Below, one piece after another: positions 42,770 through 51,118 of a DNA stretch of 64,000 nucleotides. The DNA is taken from contig JBJMGV010000065.1 of assembly GCA_045807725.1 (NCBI GenBank), forward strand, positions 62,001 to 126,000, in the 5' to 3' direction. The position numbers and the translations under genes were made by a program. The notes under the pieces are model-generated. The model did no database searches, was not told where the DNA came from, and saw nothing but the letters and a program-made list of their open reading frames with translations. The stretch comes from DATENM01 sp045807725. Lineage in GTDB: Bacteria > Acidobacteriota > Blastocatellia > UBA7656. Positions within the stretch are counted from its first letter, which is position 1. Each line of letters begins with the position of its first letter.

Positions 42770-44530
42770 TTACCTGGCACGCGTGCCGCTGAAGTTGAAC
42801 GTGCCGAGCGCCGGAATCGTCACCGTGCCGTGCATCGCATCGCCTTCGATAGTCGCCACGAAGGCGGCATTCACCGTGTCGCTCTGCAACTGTATGCTGG
42901 CGCTAAAGCTCAACTCGTTGCCGTTCAGCTTGGCGTCGCGGATTTCATATGTGCCTTGATGTAAGTTGAGCGTGCCGAGAAACTGGCCGCCTTCGCGGCG
43001 CAGACTCAAACGCCCGTTCATATCGCCCTGCGGCGTGTTGAAGGTCAACGACCAATCGCCCGCCGGATCAACCGCGCTCCCGCCATTCGGCGCTCCGCCC
43101 GCGCCGCCCATCCTGCCGCCCGGTCGCCCGCCGCCCGGACGTGACGCCGGCGCTTCGGGCTTCTTCAACTCGACTTCGCTGCCGTCAATGAAGACGTAGC
43201 GCAGCTTGGCATCTTTCGAGAAGAGATCGCCGCTCGTCACGACGAGGTTAGCGATCTTGCCGACCTCGATGCTGCCGAGTTGTTCGCTTGCGCCGAGTAT
43301 CTCTGCCGCGTTGACGGTGAGAGCGCGCAACGCTTCGTCTTTCGACAAGCCGCTCTCGACGGCGCGCTGCACGTTACTGATAAAATCGGCGGGCCGTAGC
43401 GTGCCTGAAGCAAACGCGAACTTGATGCCGGCCTGCGCAAGCCGCGCCGCGCCCTTCGGCGTTTCGGCGCGGGCGCGCAATACGCGCAGCGATTCGTCTT
43501 CATCTTCAGGCAGGTCAGCCGGTCGCTTTGGATAATCAACCGAGAGGATCACCGGCACGTTGCGACTCTTCAGCACATCCACCATGCGATAGCCGTAGAG
43601 CGCGCCGGCGATGATCGGCTTGAGCTTGAATTCGTCGGCGACCATCAGCGCGCGGCGTATGTCGCCTTCGGAGTTGGCCAGAAAGATCACTGGCAGCTCG
43701 CCTCTGAGCGCCGGCTGCAAGGCGGCAAGCTTCTTATCATACGTCGGGCGCTCGACGCCGCGCTTGACGCGATTGTAGCGATCCATCTCATCGCGGTAAT
43801 GCGTCGCGTCATAAAAGGTCTGGCGCACGAAGGCCACCGTGCCCATCAATGAATTCGGGTACTGAGAGAAGAAACCGCCGCTCGTCGCAAACTGCACGGT
43901 CAAGCCTACGGGTGCGCGCACGACCATCTGCGCCGCGTTGTCGCCGGCCAGATTGATGACCGCGCTTTGGCCCGCGAAGATGCCCTGGCGCGGGCTGCTG
44001 AGCGTAGCGGTAATGCCGACGCTGCGCGCGTCGTCAATGCCCGGCGCGTCCGGCTTGATCTCATCGGCAGCGACGAGCGAAGGGTCGCCGTGCGCCGCTT
44101 CGGGATTCGGCTGTGCGCCCGCAGCCAACGCGGCAAGCGCGGCCTGACGCCCTTGCTGACCGCGTGCAGGCGTCTGCTGCTGCGCCTGTTGCGTTTGCAA
44201 TCCAAGGTTCGACATGGCATCAATCAACCCCGGATAAACGGTCAAGCCCGCGCCGTCAATCACCCGCGCGTCGCCGGGCACACGGACGCTTTCGCCGACT
44301 TCTGTGATTAGCCCGTTGCGAAAGACGACCGTGCCTTTGGCAATCGTCTTGCCCGTGCCGGTGATGATCTGTGCGTCCTTGATCGCGTAAGCGTCCGGCG
44401 CGAAGCTGCGTGTAGGACGGGGTTGGGTCAGAACGAACACCGCGCACGCGGCCACCAGGGCCGCGAGCAGCACGCGATGCGGGCGCGCGGCGCGCGCTCT
44501 GCCATAACGCGACGGCTGAGATTGAGCCAT
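42770..44530 (-). CDS. Secreted amidohydrolase-like protein, metal ligands lost, with C-terminal beta domain (first gene of triad)
   Basis: This is a 586-residue protein. The signal or anchor segment LLAALVAACAVFVL is followed by an amidohydrolase fold. The HxH position reads YPGLIDAMSNLG, later ligand positions read VIFLANSEGDI and IIAGALYGYRM, and the final Asp site reads FASGTLRP, so it is probably not a metal hydrolase. After residue about 455 there is a Gly/Pro/Arg-rich linker and a C-terminal beta domain of about 100 residues (VDPAGDWSLTFNTPQGDMNG onward). AGGAGG fits the ATG at 44530 (9 nt) and not the ATG at 44536 (3 nt). It is the first gene of the three-gene minus-strand unit. Confidence 0.82.
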   Translation of the reverse strand: MAQSQPSRYGRARAARPHRVLLAALVAACAVFVLTQPRPTRSFAPDAYAIKDAQIITGTGKTIAKGTVVFRNGLITEVGESVRVPGDARVIDGAGLTVYPGLIDAMSNLGLQTQQAQQQTPARGQQGRQAALAALAAGAQPNPEAAHGDPSLVAADEIKPDAPGIDDARSVGITATLSSPRQGIFAGQSAVINLAGDNAAQMVVRAPVGLTVQFATSGGFFSQYPNSLMGTVAFVRQTFYDATHYRDEMDRYNRVKRGVERPTYDKKLAALQPALRGELPVIFLANSEGDIRRALMVADEFKLKPIIAGALYGYRMVDVLKSRNVPVILSVDYPKRPADLPEDEDESLRVLRARAETPKGAARLAQAGIKFAFASGTLRPADFISNVQRAVESGLSKDEALRALTVNAAEILGASEQLGSIEVGKIANLVVTSGDLFSKDAKLRYVFIDGSEVELKKPEAPASRPGGGRPGGRMGGAGGAPNGGSAVDPAGDWSLTFNTPQGDMNGRLSLRREGGQFLGTLNLHQGTYEIRDAKLNGNELSFSASIQLQSDTVNAAFVATIEGDAMHGTVTIPALGTFNFSGTRAR

Positions 44531-44722
44531 CTTCATTCGCCTCCTGAAGACAGATGAGAATTCATAGGATTGCCTGAAGAAATGAACTGTACATTGAGAA
44601 ACTAACTTACTCGCTCATCCACTGTTTGGCGCATAATCTATAGCAAAGCGGCGCGCACTGCAAGTTGCGCCGGCTGCCGAAGATCATCAATAATTGAACC
44701 ACTCATCTAAAGGAGGCGAGCA

Positions 44723-45016
44723 ATGGCTGGCGAATACGACAAAGACTTCGGGTACCTGATGCCGTTTATCGACAAGGTGGCAGGAGCCGCCGCGTCGCTC
44801 GCGGACCCGGCGGCGCGGGCCGAATTGATTAAGCTGATGGCCGACGAGAAAGCGAAGTGGGCGCGCATACGCCAACTGCTCGGCGGCGCGTCGGGCCAAG
44901 TTGTAACACAGGCTACAGTGTCAAACAACAACGCCCTTCCACAAGCTGCCGCTTCAGCCGAAGCCCGCGAGCCGTTCAGCTTCACCGTCGGCAGTCTCAG
45001 GCCCAAACGGACGTAA
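44723..45016 (+). CDS. Small protein of unknown function upstream of P450
   Basis: This 97-residue protein has a near-perfect Shine-Dalgarno (AAAGGAGG, 44709-44716, 6 nt before the ATG), implying strong translation. It is helical and hydrophilic (DKDFGYLMPFIDKVAG, ELIKLMADEKAKWARIRQLL), with a Ser/Ala/Asn-rich C-terminal third and no signal peptide or Cys. I do not recognise a family. It ends 22 bp before the P450 start on the same strand, so it is probably co-transcribed and could be a partner, but nothing in the sequence proves that. Confidence 0.65.
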   Translation: MAGEYDKDFGYLMPFIDKVAGAAASLADPAARAELIKLMADEKAKWARIRQLLGGASGQVVTQATVSNNNALPQAAASAEAREPFSFTVGSLRPKRT

Positions 45017-45038
45017 GCAATTTTTGTTGGAGTTGTGC

Positions 45039-46433
45039 ATGGCCTTAGCCGTTCATCCGCCCAGTCCGAAACGCAAACTCATCGTCGGTCACTTGATGGA
45101 ATTTCGCCGCGACCCGCTCGGCTTTCTGGTCGGCGCGGCGCAAACGTATGGCGACATCGTCCACTTCAAGTTCGGGCCGCAAGACATCTTCTTCATCAAC
45201 TCGCCCGACACCATACGCGACGTGCTGGTGACGAACAATCGCAACTTCACCAAGAGTCGCGGGCTTGAGATGGCGAAGAAGTTCTTAGGCGAAGGCTTGC
45301 TGACGAGCGAAGGCGACTTTCATCGCCGCCAGCGGCGACTGGCGCAGCCGGCCTTTCATCACAAACGCATTCAGGCATACGCCGAAGTGATGGCGCAATA
45401 CGGCGCGCGGCGGCGCGGTCGCTGGCAGGATGGTGAGACGCTCGACATCGCGCAAGAGATGATGAGCTTGACGCTGGCCATTGTCGGCAAGACGTTGTTT
45501 GACGCCGACGTGGAAGGCGAGTCGAAAGCGATTGGCAGCGCGCTCACAGACATTATGCATATGTTTGATCGCATCACGACGCCGTTCCCGTGGCTGCTTG
45601 AGATGCTGCCGCTGCCGTCGAACTTCCGCTTCGCCAGGGCGCGTGCGCGGTTGGACGAAACAATCTATCGCATCATCAACGAGCGGCGCGCGACCGGCGA
45701 AGATCGCGGCGATTTGCTCTCGATGCTCTTGCTCGCCACGGACACCGAAGGCGACGGCACGGGAATGAGCGACCGTCAGTTGCGCGACGAAGCGATGACG
45801 ATCTTTCTTGCCGGCCACGAGACGACCGCCAACGCGCTGACGTGGACGTGGTATCTGCTCTCGCAACACACGGAAGTTGAAGCGCGATTGCACGAAGAGA
45901 TTGATGCGGTTTTGCAAGGCCGATTGCCGACGGCGGATGACTTCCCGCGCCTGCGTTACACTGAGATGGTGTTGGCCGAAGCGATGCGCCTCTACCCGCC
46001 GGCGTGGGCCATTGGGCGACGCGCCATCGCCGATTATCGCATCGATGACTACACGGTTCCGGCGCGAGCGATCATCTTAATGAGTCCTTACGTGATGCAT
46101 CGCACACCGCGCTATTACCCTGAGCCGCTCGCGTTCGACCCTGAGCGTTGGACGGCGGAAGCGCGCGAGGCGCGGCCCAGGTTCGCCTACTTCCCGTTCG
46201 GCGGCGGCCCGCGCGTCTGCATCGGCGAAGGCTTCGCGTGGATGGAAGGCGTGCTGCTGATTGTGACGATTGCGCAACGTTGGCGTATGCGGCTCGCGCC
46301 CGGTCACAAGGTCGCGCCGCAGCCGATGATTACGCTACGGGCAAAGAATGGCATTCGTATGCGGATTGAGAAAAGAGAAAGCGGGCGACCGTCATCTCAA
46401 CAACCGGGTGAGATGGAAGCCGCCCGCGTTTAA
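45039..46433 (+). CDS. Cytochrome P450 monooxygenase
   Basis: This is a 464-residue soluble P450. The I-helix oxygen-binding motif AGHETTAN is at about 258-265, the ExxR motif EAMR near 314, and the haem-binding loop FPFGGGPRVCIG at 385-396 with Cys394 as iron ligand. It resembles CYP102/fatty-acid-like and CYP4-like bacterial P450s in the GHETTA and PPAW signatures; the substrate is unknown, and no ferredoxin or reductase gene is near. ATG 45039 has TTGGAG upstream; the TTG at 45024 is less likely. The last 18 residues are encoded by a hairpin (46381-46427), so the tail may double as a terminator. Confidence 0.92.
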   Translation: MALAVHPPSPKRKLIVGHLMEFRRDPLGFLVGAAQTYGDIVHFKFGPQDIFFINSPDTIRDVLVTNNRNFTKSRGLEMAKKFLGEGLLTSEGDFHRRQRRLAQPAFHHKRIQAYAEVMAQYGARRRGRWQDGETLDIAQEMMSLTLAIVGKTLFDADVEGESKAIGSALTDIMHMFDRITTPFPWLLEMLPLPSNFRFARARARLDETIYRIINERRATGEDRGDLLSMLLLATDTEGDGTGMSDRQLRDEAMTIFLAGHETTANALTWTWYLLSQHTEVEARLHEEIDAVLQGRLPTADDFPRLRYTEMVLAEAMRLYPPAWAIGRRAIADYRIDDYTVPARAIILMSPYVMHRTPRYYPEPLAFDPERWTAEAREARPRFAYFPFGGGPRVCIGEGFAWMEGVLLIVTIAQRWRMRLAPGHKVAPQPMITLRAKNGIRMRIEKRESGRPSSQQPGEMEAARV

Positions 46434-46453
46434 GCCGACCGGCGATTGCGCGA

Positions 46454-47509
46454 TCAATCGAACAAGCCGTCGAGGTAGGCTTCGGGCGAGAACTCGATCA
46501 GGTCGTTCATCTGTTCGCCGACGCCGACGTAACGAATCGGGATGCCGAGTTCTTTAGCGATAGCGATGACGATGCCGCCTTTCGCCGTGCCGTCGAGCTT
46601 GGTCAGCACCAGTCCTGTCACCGGCACAGCTTTGGTAAACTGTCGCGCTTGCTCCAGTCCGTTCTGGCCGGTCACGGCGTCGATCACCAGCAAGACTTCG
46701 TGCGGCGCGCCGGTGACTTCGCGGCCCGCGATGCGGCGCATCTTCTCAAGCTCTTGCATCAGGTTCATCTTCGTGTGCAGACGGCCCGCCGTGTCCACGA
46801 TGAGCACATCGGCATTGCGCGCCTTAGCCGAGATGATCGAATCAAAGAGCACGGCTGAAGGGTCTGTGCCGGGTTTCTGCTGAATTAACGGCACACCCGA
46901 ACGCTCGGCCCAGATGCTCAGTTGATCGTTGGCGGCGGCGCGAAAAGTATCCGCCGCGCAGATTAACACTTCGTTGCTTTCGCTCTTGATGCGGTGCGCC
47001 AGCTTGCCGATAGTCGTCGTCTTGCCGACGCCATTGACGCCGACGATCATCACCACGTAAGGCTTGATGTCGAGCGGCACTTCGGTCTCGGATGCGACGG
47101 TTCCGCGCTTGCGGTTGCGGTCGGCGCTGTCGAGAATGGCCGTCAGTTCGTCTCTGATGAGCCGCTTCAATTCGTCCACGTCATTGAGCTGTTTGCGACT
47201 GACCTGCTGGCGCGCTTTCTCGATGATGTCGAGCGAGGTCTGCACGCCGAGGTCTGCGCCGATCAACGCCTCTTCCAACTCGTCGAGAACTTGCGCGTCG
47301 ATCTGGCGCTTGAGGCCGACGACGGCCTCGATGCGGTCCGTGAGCGTCTCGCGCGTTGCGGTGACAGCCTGCTTGAGCTTGTCGGCGAGATCAGGCTCAG
47401 GCCCTTCGTGGCGGCGCTCGGCGATCTTCTTCTCTTCTTCGGTCGCTTCACGGTTGAGGCCAAGCGAGATGTAGGCCGGTTCTTGTTTACGTTTCCAGAA
47501 TAAAGCCAT
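46454..47509 (-). CDS. ftsY: Signal recognition particle receptor FtsY
   Basis: This 351-residue SRP-receptor GTPase docks ribosome-SRP complexes at the membrane. A short charged N-terminal region (about residues 1-50) is followed by the N-domain helices and the G domain with GVNGVGKTTTIGKLAHR (P-loop), DTFRAAANDQL, DTAGRLHTKMNLMQELEKM, LTKLDGTAKGG and IRYVGVGEQMNDL. The acidic A domain of enterobacterial FtsY is largely absent, as in many phyla. The start at 47509 is used. The gene for a 6S RNA lies 57 bp upstream on the same strand; their transcripts may be continuous. Confidence 0.95.
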   Translation of the reverse strand: MALFWKRKQEPAYISLGLNREATEEEKKIAERRHEGPEPDLADKLKQAVTATRETLTDRIEAVVGLKRQIDAQVLDELEEALIGADLGVQTSLDIIEKARQQVSRKQLNDVDELKRLIRDELTAILDSADRNRKRGTVASETEVPLDIKPYVVMIVGVNGVGKTTTIGKLAHRIKSESNEVLICAADTFRAAANDQLSIWAERSGVPLIQQKPGTDPSAVLFDSIISAKARNADVLIVDTAGRLHTKMNLMQELEKMRRIAGREVTGAPHEVLLVIDAVTGQNGLEQARQFTKAVPVTGLVLTKLDGTAKGGIVIAIAKELGIPIRYVGVGEQMNDLIEFSPEAYLDGLFD

Positions 47510-47565
47510 GAGGTAAAGAGTACTCCGAAAAGGAAGGCGTTGCGAGGGCAACCACGCAGCCGTGT

Positions 47566-47741
47566 GTCAAGCTAGTTTTGAACCTGCACTAAGCAGGTGG
47601 GTGACCTGAGTGCGGTCATTGGGCATCCCCGATCTTGTGGGGCACTGCTCGTGACCAGCGCTATACCCGGCCCCCGTTTTCTAGGCGTTGGTAAAAAACT
47701 AACAAGTCAATCACGAACCTAGCAGAAGCCCTCTGCCTGAC
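47566..47741 (-). ncRNA. ssrS: 6S RNA
   Basis: A RNA of about 176 nt read on the minus strand. Its ends pair (GTCAGGC at 47741-47735 with GCTTGAC at 47572-47566). The 3' half holds CACCCACCTG and CAGGTTCAA, closely like the conserved 3' central-bubble segment of 6S RNA, with its small CCTGC/GCAGG hairpin. The distal arm has GGTCA/TGACC enclosing CCCC/GGGG. A strong promoter ends 5 nt before its 5' end. 6S RNA binds sigma70 RNA polymerase as a promoter mimic. The SRP RNA apical motif (GGAAG tetraloop) is absent, which argues against the neighbour-based alternative. No covariance search was possible. Confidence 0.75.
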
Positions 47742-47745
47742 TTGG

Positions 47746-47775
47746 ATACTACACAAGGCGCGGCGACGAGGTCAA
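47746..47775 (-). promoter_or_regulatory. Sigma70 promoter of the 6S RNA gene
   Basis: On the minus strand, TTGACC (47775-47770), an 18-bp spacer and TAGTAT (47751-47746). Transcription would begin near 47740, matching the 5' strand of the closing stem of the predicted RNA. Confidence 0.7.
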
Positions 47776-47885
47776 GAATTAACTCCGCGCATGGGCCGCT
47801 TGACAGTGCGCGCAAACGTGTGCTGACCGCACCGTTTTTGGTGAACACAGGGATTTACGGTCTCGAAAGGTGAATGTCGGCTGGA

Positions 47886-47930
47886 AATAAAAAATGAGGA
47901 CGAGATCTGCACATCCAGTCTCTCGTCCTC
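47886..47930 (-). terminator. Rho-independent terminator reading leftward, source transcript unknown
   Basis: A perfect 10-bp stem (GAGGACGAGA/TCTCGTCCTC, 15-nt loop) is followed on the minus strand by ATTTTTTATTT. No minus-strand coding gene lies between it and the plus-strand gene at 48250, so it probably ends a short RNA that starts in 47931-48190. A hairpin AATTGAGG/CCTCAATT at 47952-47972 would lie in that RNA. Confidence 0.7.
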
Positions 47931-48249
47931 TACCATTCCGCTCACTTCAGGAATTGAGGAGGCACCTCAATTGCTGCTTTCAGTTGATATATTTTTACCA
48001 TAACTTTAAACCCATTGCAATAGGCTCTTCCGGCTCGCATCGGCCTGTCAGTGATGGCAGTAACTTACCCGCTCCAGGTGAGGCTCCGCAGGCGGACGTG
48101 GCGTGGATCAAGGCTTGATCGCGCCTCGCCTTCTGCTGCTGATTCCGGCTCTCTGAGGCGACGGAAGCAACTCTTGAAGCGGTGCGGCAGTTATGTTACA
48201 AAAGACGCGAGCAGACCTGAAGCGCGCGCCCCCAGAGAGTCGAGGAGAT
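47931..48249. other. Spacer without a supported protein gene
   Basis: This 319-bp stretch has no credible coding frame. A minus-strand frame of 19 codons near 48014-47955 lacks a ribosome site. It contains the hairpin at 47952-47972, the palindrome GATCAAGGCTTGATC at 48106-48120 and A/T-rich DNA around 47985-48010, where a minus-strand promoter could sit (TTGCAA, 17 bp, TAAAAA). It may encode the small RNA that ends at the terminator at 47886-47930. I could not match it to a known riboswitch. Confidence 0.4.
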
Positions 48250-48684
48250 ATGACGACGGCAAGCAAAGCCTGTTTTGAATGTGGGATGCCGCTGATTTTC
48301 GGTGTCGCCCAGTGCTCGTACTGTGGCGCGAAGACCGGCACTATCTTTGATGAAACCGTGCCTGTGGCACTGCCCGATAAATGGAAAAACCTGCGCAACC
48401 TGCCCAAGAAGATGGACGAGGCGACGAAGACCGAAAAGGCGCAGGACCGAGCCAATAATTCGCTCATCCTGGCGCTGTCGAGCTTCTTTCCGCTCTTTGG
48501 CATCGCGCTCGGCCTTGCCGCCATATTGTTCGGCGCATTCTCTCTGCGAACCCTCAAAGAGATGAATATTGAAGAAGGATGCGGCTCGGCTACGGCGGGG
48601 CTGGTCATCGGCGGCCTCGGCCTGGTCGCTCAAGGTTGCCTGATTGTCTACGCTCTAAACCTGCTATCCATCGTCAAGCCTTAA
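48250..48684 (+). CDS. Zinc-ribbon membrane protein (DUF4190-like)
   Basis: This is a 144-residue protein. An N-terminal zinc ribbon (CFECGMPL near residue 8 and CSYCGAK near 23) is followed by a charged linker (KWKNLRNLPKKMDEATKTEK). Two hydrophobic helices form the C-terminal half (ILALSSFFPLFGIALGLAAI and GLVIGGLGLVAQGCLIVYAL). This matches the common DUF4190-type layout of small bacterial membrane proteins with unknown role. The ATG at 48250 has GAGGAG just upstream and is preferred over an earlier frame start. Confidence 0.8.
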   Translation: MTTASKACFECGMPLIFGVAQCSYCGAKTGTIFDETVPVALPDKWKNLRNLPKKMDEATKTEKAQDRANNSLILALSSFFPLFGIALGLAAILFGAFSLRTLKEMNIEEGCGSATAGLVIGGLGLVAQGCLIVYALNLLSIVKP

Positions 48685-48742
48685 GCGATTACCGACGCGA
48701 TGGATGATGAACGGCTGCGCCCGGATGCAGGGATGCGCCGGA

Positions 48743-49555
48743 TCAGCGGTGGCCCGCGATCAGCGTCGCCTTGATGGACATCTCAAAGTCCACATCCTGC
48801 CGTTCGCGGTCAATGATCTCAGCAATCCGCCGACGCACGTCGTCACGGCGCTCGGCGGCGATGATCGCCAGCCACTCGTCTAGGAAGTTATCTTTGATGA
48901 GCGGCGAATCCAGAAAAGCCTCGCCCGATTCAAACGCGAACTCCTCTTTACTCCAAAAGTTCTGAAGGCCGCGCAAGCCGGCGCGCTCGCCCATCTGCTC
49001 GGCCTCCGAAATCGTCGGGCGTTCATTAATCAACGCCTCAAGCCGCGCCCAGACCGGCTCGTCTATGCCGACATCGTGCAGGGCTTCCCAGTAGATTGAA
49101 AAGAATTCGTCGAAGCTGCCGCGCGTCGCCAGCTTCAAGACTACCGGCGCGTCCAACTCGGCGACGCGCACCAACTCACGCAGCAGCGGCTCAACATCGC
49201 AGGCGCGCAGCATCGAAGCGTCGCCGATGACGCCGTCAAATTCACGGTCCGCAAAGCGCAAAGGCAGCGCGCCGGCCTGCTCGAAGATGACTTCCTCGAC
49301 ATTCTTCACCAGCGCCTTGGCGCGCGCCAACTCGATGCGCTCGGCGCTAGGGTCAAGCGCGATGACTTCGCCATTGCCGCGCATACGTTCGGCCAGCTCG
49401 ATGGCGTGCGCGCCGGTTCCGCTGTTGACATCGAGAATGCGCCCCTCGGTCGGCATCTTGATGTTTTCGTCGATCAGCATGTCAAAGCGGTCGCGCCAAT
49501 CCGGCGTGATGAACAGGTCGTAACGATAGGCTAATTCTCTTTCGTTGCTCGTCAT
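48743..49555 (-). CDS. Class I SAM-dependent methyltransferase
   Basis: This is a 270-residue protein. Motif I is ILDVNSGTGAHAIELAERM (Asn where Gly is common), the acidic loop VIALDPSAERIELAR, then FDGVIGDASML and ELVRVAELDAPVVLKLATRG. The C-terminal 100 residues are helical and not typical of small-molecule O- or N-methyltransferases; the substrate is unknown. It is convergent with the zinc-ribbon protein and divergent from the subtilisin-like gene. Confidence 0.82.
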   Translation of the reverse strand: MTSNERELAYRYDLFITPDWRDRFDMLIDENIKMPTEGRILDVNSGTGAHAIELAERMRGNGEVIALDPSAERIELARAKALVKNVEEVIFEQAGALPLRFADREFDGVIGDASMLRACDVEPLLRELVRVAELDAPVVLKLATRGSFDEFFSIYWEALHDVGIDEPVWARLEALINERPTISEAEQMGERAGLRGLQNFWSKEEFAFESGEAFLDSPLIKDNFLDEWLAIIAAERRDDVRRRIAEIIDRERQDVDFEMSIKATLIAGHR

Positions 49556-49659
49556 AATTCATACTCATGATAGCACGCCGGAAAAAGCCGCGAGAAGCAT
49601 GACGCGACTGCAACGACTCGCTCACAGAGACAGTTGAGGTAAAGAAAGCGAGGCGCGCT

Positions 49660-49688
49660 TTGCAGGCAGCTTCGCGCGCCGCTACAAT
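49660..49688 (+). promoter_or_regulatory. Promoter for the cytoplasmic subtilisin gene
   Basis: TTGCAG at 49660-49665, a 17-bp spacer and TACAAT at 49683-49688, 31 bp before the start codon. The -35 is weak. Confidence 0.45.
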
Positions 49689-49719
49689 GCTCTCTTGTTT
49701 AAGCGCCAGGATTTGAGTT

Positions 49720-51087
49720 ATGGAAAAGCGAATAAATTGCCCCGTCTGTTTCCGCGATGTCGAAGCCTCGCAGGTCGTCGCGCCCGATGCCATTGACGAT
49801 TCGCTGCGCCCGCTACTGGCGGTCAACATGCACCGCTGGGAGCCGGGCTACGAAATCTGCCAAGATTGCGTGCGGCGCTACGCCCGCTTGCGCGAAGACC
49901 TGTCGGCCAAGTACCCCGCCTTCACCGAGCAGGAAGTCAAGATCGTGCCGACGCCGGCGCGGCTCGATGCGCCGAGCGAGTTTCGCGGGCGCGGCGTCAC
50001 CATCGCCTTTCTCGACGCAGGCTTTTATTCTCACCCCGATTTGACTCAGCCGCGCAGCCGCCTGCTCAAGTACGTCAACTTAGTTGATCGCACGCGCGTC
50101 GCCGATCTGGTCGTGCCGAAAGTCTCTTCGTGGCACGGCATGATGACTTCGGTCGTCGCGGCGGGCAACGGCTACTTGTCGAAAGGGCTTTATCGCGGCA
50201 TTGCCAGCGAAGCCAATGTCGTGCTGGTCAAGATTGGCGTTTCGGCGCGCGTTCGTCACCGCGACATCATGCGCGGCCTGCACTGGGTCATTCGCAACCG
50301 CGAGCGTTACAACATTCGCATCGTCAATATCTCGGCGGGCGGCGATTACGAAGCCAGCTACTTGACCGACGAGCTATCGCAAGCCGCCGAAGACGCGACG
50401 CGCGCCGGTCTCGTCGTTGTCGCGGCGGCGGGCAACTCCGGCCACTTGCCGAATCATCCGGTGCTGCCGCCGGCATCCGCGCCTTCCGTGATAACGGTCG
50501 GCGGCCTCGATGATAAGAACAATCTCGAATTCGATGACAACGATCTCTACCGATCAAGCTATGGCCCGACCGTTGACGGATTGCAGAAGCCTGAGTTGAT
50601 CGCGCCGGGCATCTGGGTCGCCGCCCCGATCCTGCCCGGTACGCCGACTTCCGAGCAGGCCATTCTTTTGTCGAAGCTGGAGCACGCACGCGAAGACGAG
50701 TTGAGCGACATCATTCGCCAGAACCTCGGCATAGACGAAGACCTCGATCAAGCGGTGAGCCTCGCGCCTTACCTAATCCGCCACATCGTCTGGATCAAGG
50801 TGCGCGATAACAACGTCATCAGCGGCAGCTATAAGCACGTTGACGGAACCAGCTTCGCCGCGCCCATCGTCTCATCGATAGCCGCGCAGATGATCGAAGC
50901 AATCCCCGACCTGAAGCCGCACGAAGTGAAGCTGGCGTTAATCAAAACGGCGGTGCGCCTGCCAAACGCGCCGGTCGATAGGCAAGGCTGGGGAATGGTT
51001 CATCCGCGCGCGGCGATTGCCTACGCGATGGGAATGCGCGGCGTCCATTACTACGAGTGGCGCGACACCGCGCCCGTGACAGCTTAG
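49720..51087 (+). CDS. Cytoplasmic S8 (subtilisin-like) serine protease with N-terminal zinc ribbon
   Basis: This is a 455-residue protein. The catalytic triad is complete: Asp in VTIAFLDAGFYSHPD (about 99), His in SSWHGMMTS (about 139) and Ser in GTSFAAPIVSS (about 378), with the oxyanion Asn in AAAGNSGHL. There is no signal peptide or propeptide. The N-terminus has four cysteines (C7, C10, C47, C50) in a zinc-ribbon arrangement. Cytoplasmic subtilisins without a propeptide are uncommon, so the substrate or its control is of interest. An insertion of about 100 residues lies between the Asn and Ser motifs (STAPGTPTSEQAIL-type region). Confidence 0.88.
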   Translation: MEKRINCPVCFRDVEASQVVAPDAIDDSLRPLLAVNMHRWEPGYEICQDCVRRYARLREDLSAKYPAFTEQEVKIVPTPARLDAPSEFRGRGVTIAFLDAGFYSHPDLTQPRSRLLKYVNLVDRTRVADLVVPKVSSWHGMMTSVVAAGNGYLSKGLYRGIASEANVVLVKIGVSARVRHRDIMRGLHWVIRNRERYNIRIVNISAGGDYEASYLTDELSQAAEDATRAGLVVVAAAGNSGHLPNHPVLPPASAPSVITVGGLDDKNNLEFDDNDLYRSSYGPTVDGLQKPELIAPGIWVAAPILPGTPTSEQAILLSKLEHAREDELSDIIRQNLGIDEDLDQAVSLAPYLIRHIVWIKVRDNNVISGSYKHVDGTSFAAPIVSSIAAQMIEAIPDLKPHEVKLALIKTAVRLPNAPVDRQGWGMVHPRAAIAYAMGMRGVHYYEWRDTAPVTA

Positions 51088-51118
51088 AGGTAAGAAGCGA
51101 AGCGCTCAGCCCGATTCA

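Noticed and set aside
47566..47741. SRP 4.5S RNA beside ftsY
   Set aside because: The conserved GGAAG apical motif is missing and the length fits 6S RNA.
47931..48118. c-di-GMP (GEMM) riboswitch, suggested by GATGCGAGCCGG on the minus strand
   Set aside because: The first conserved GEMM strand and tetraloop receptor are absent, and no downstream gene on that strand would be controlled.
47894..48118. 74-codon plus-strand frame
   Set aside because: It starts inside the leftward terminator stem, has no ribosome site and no recognisable sequence.
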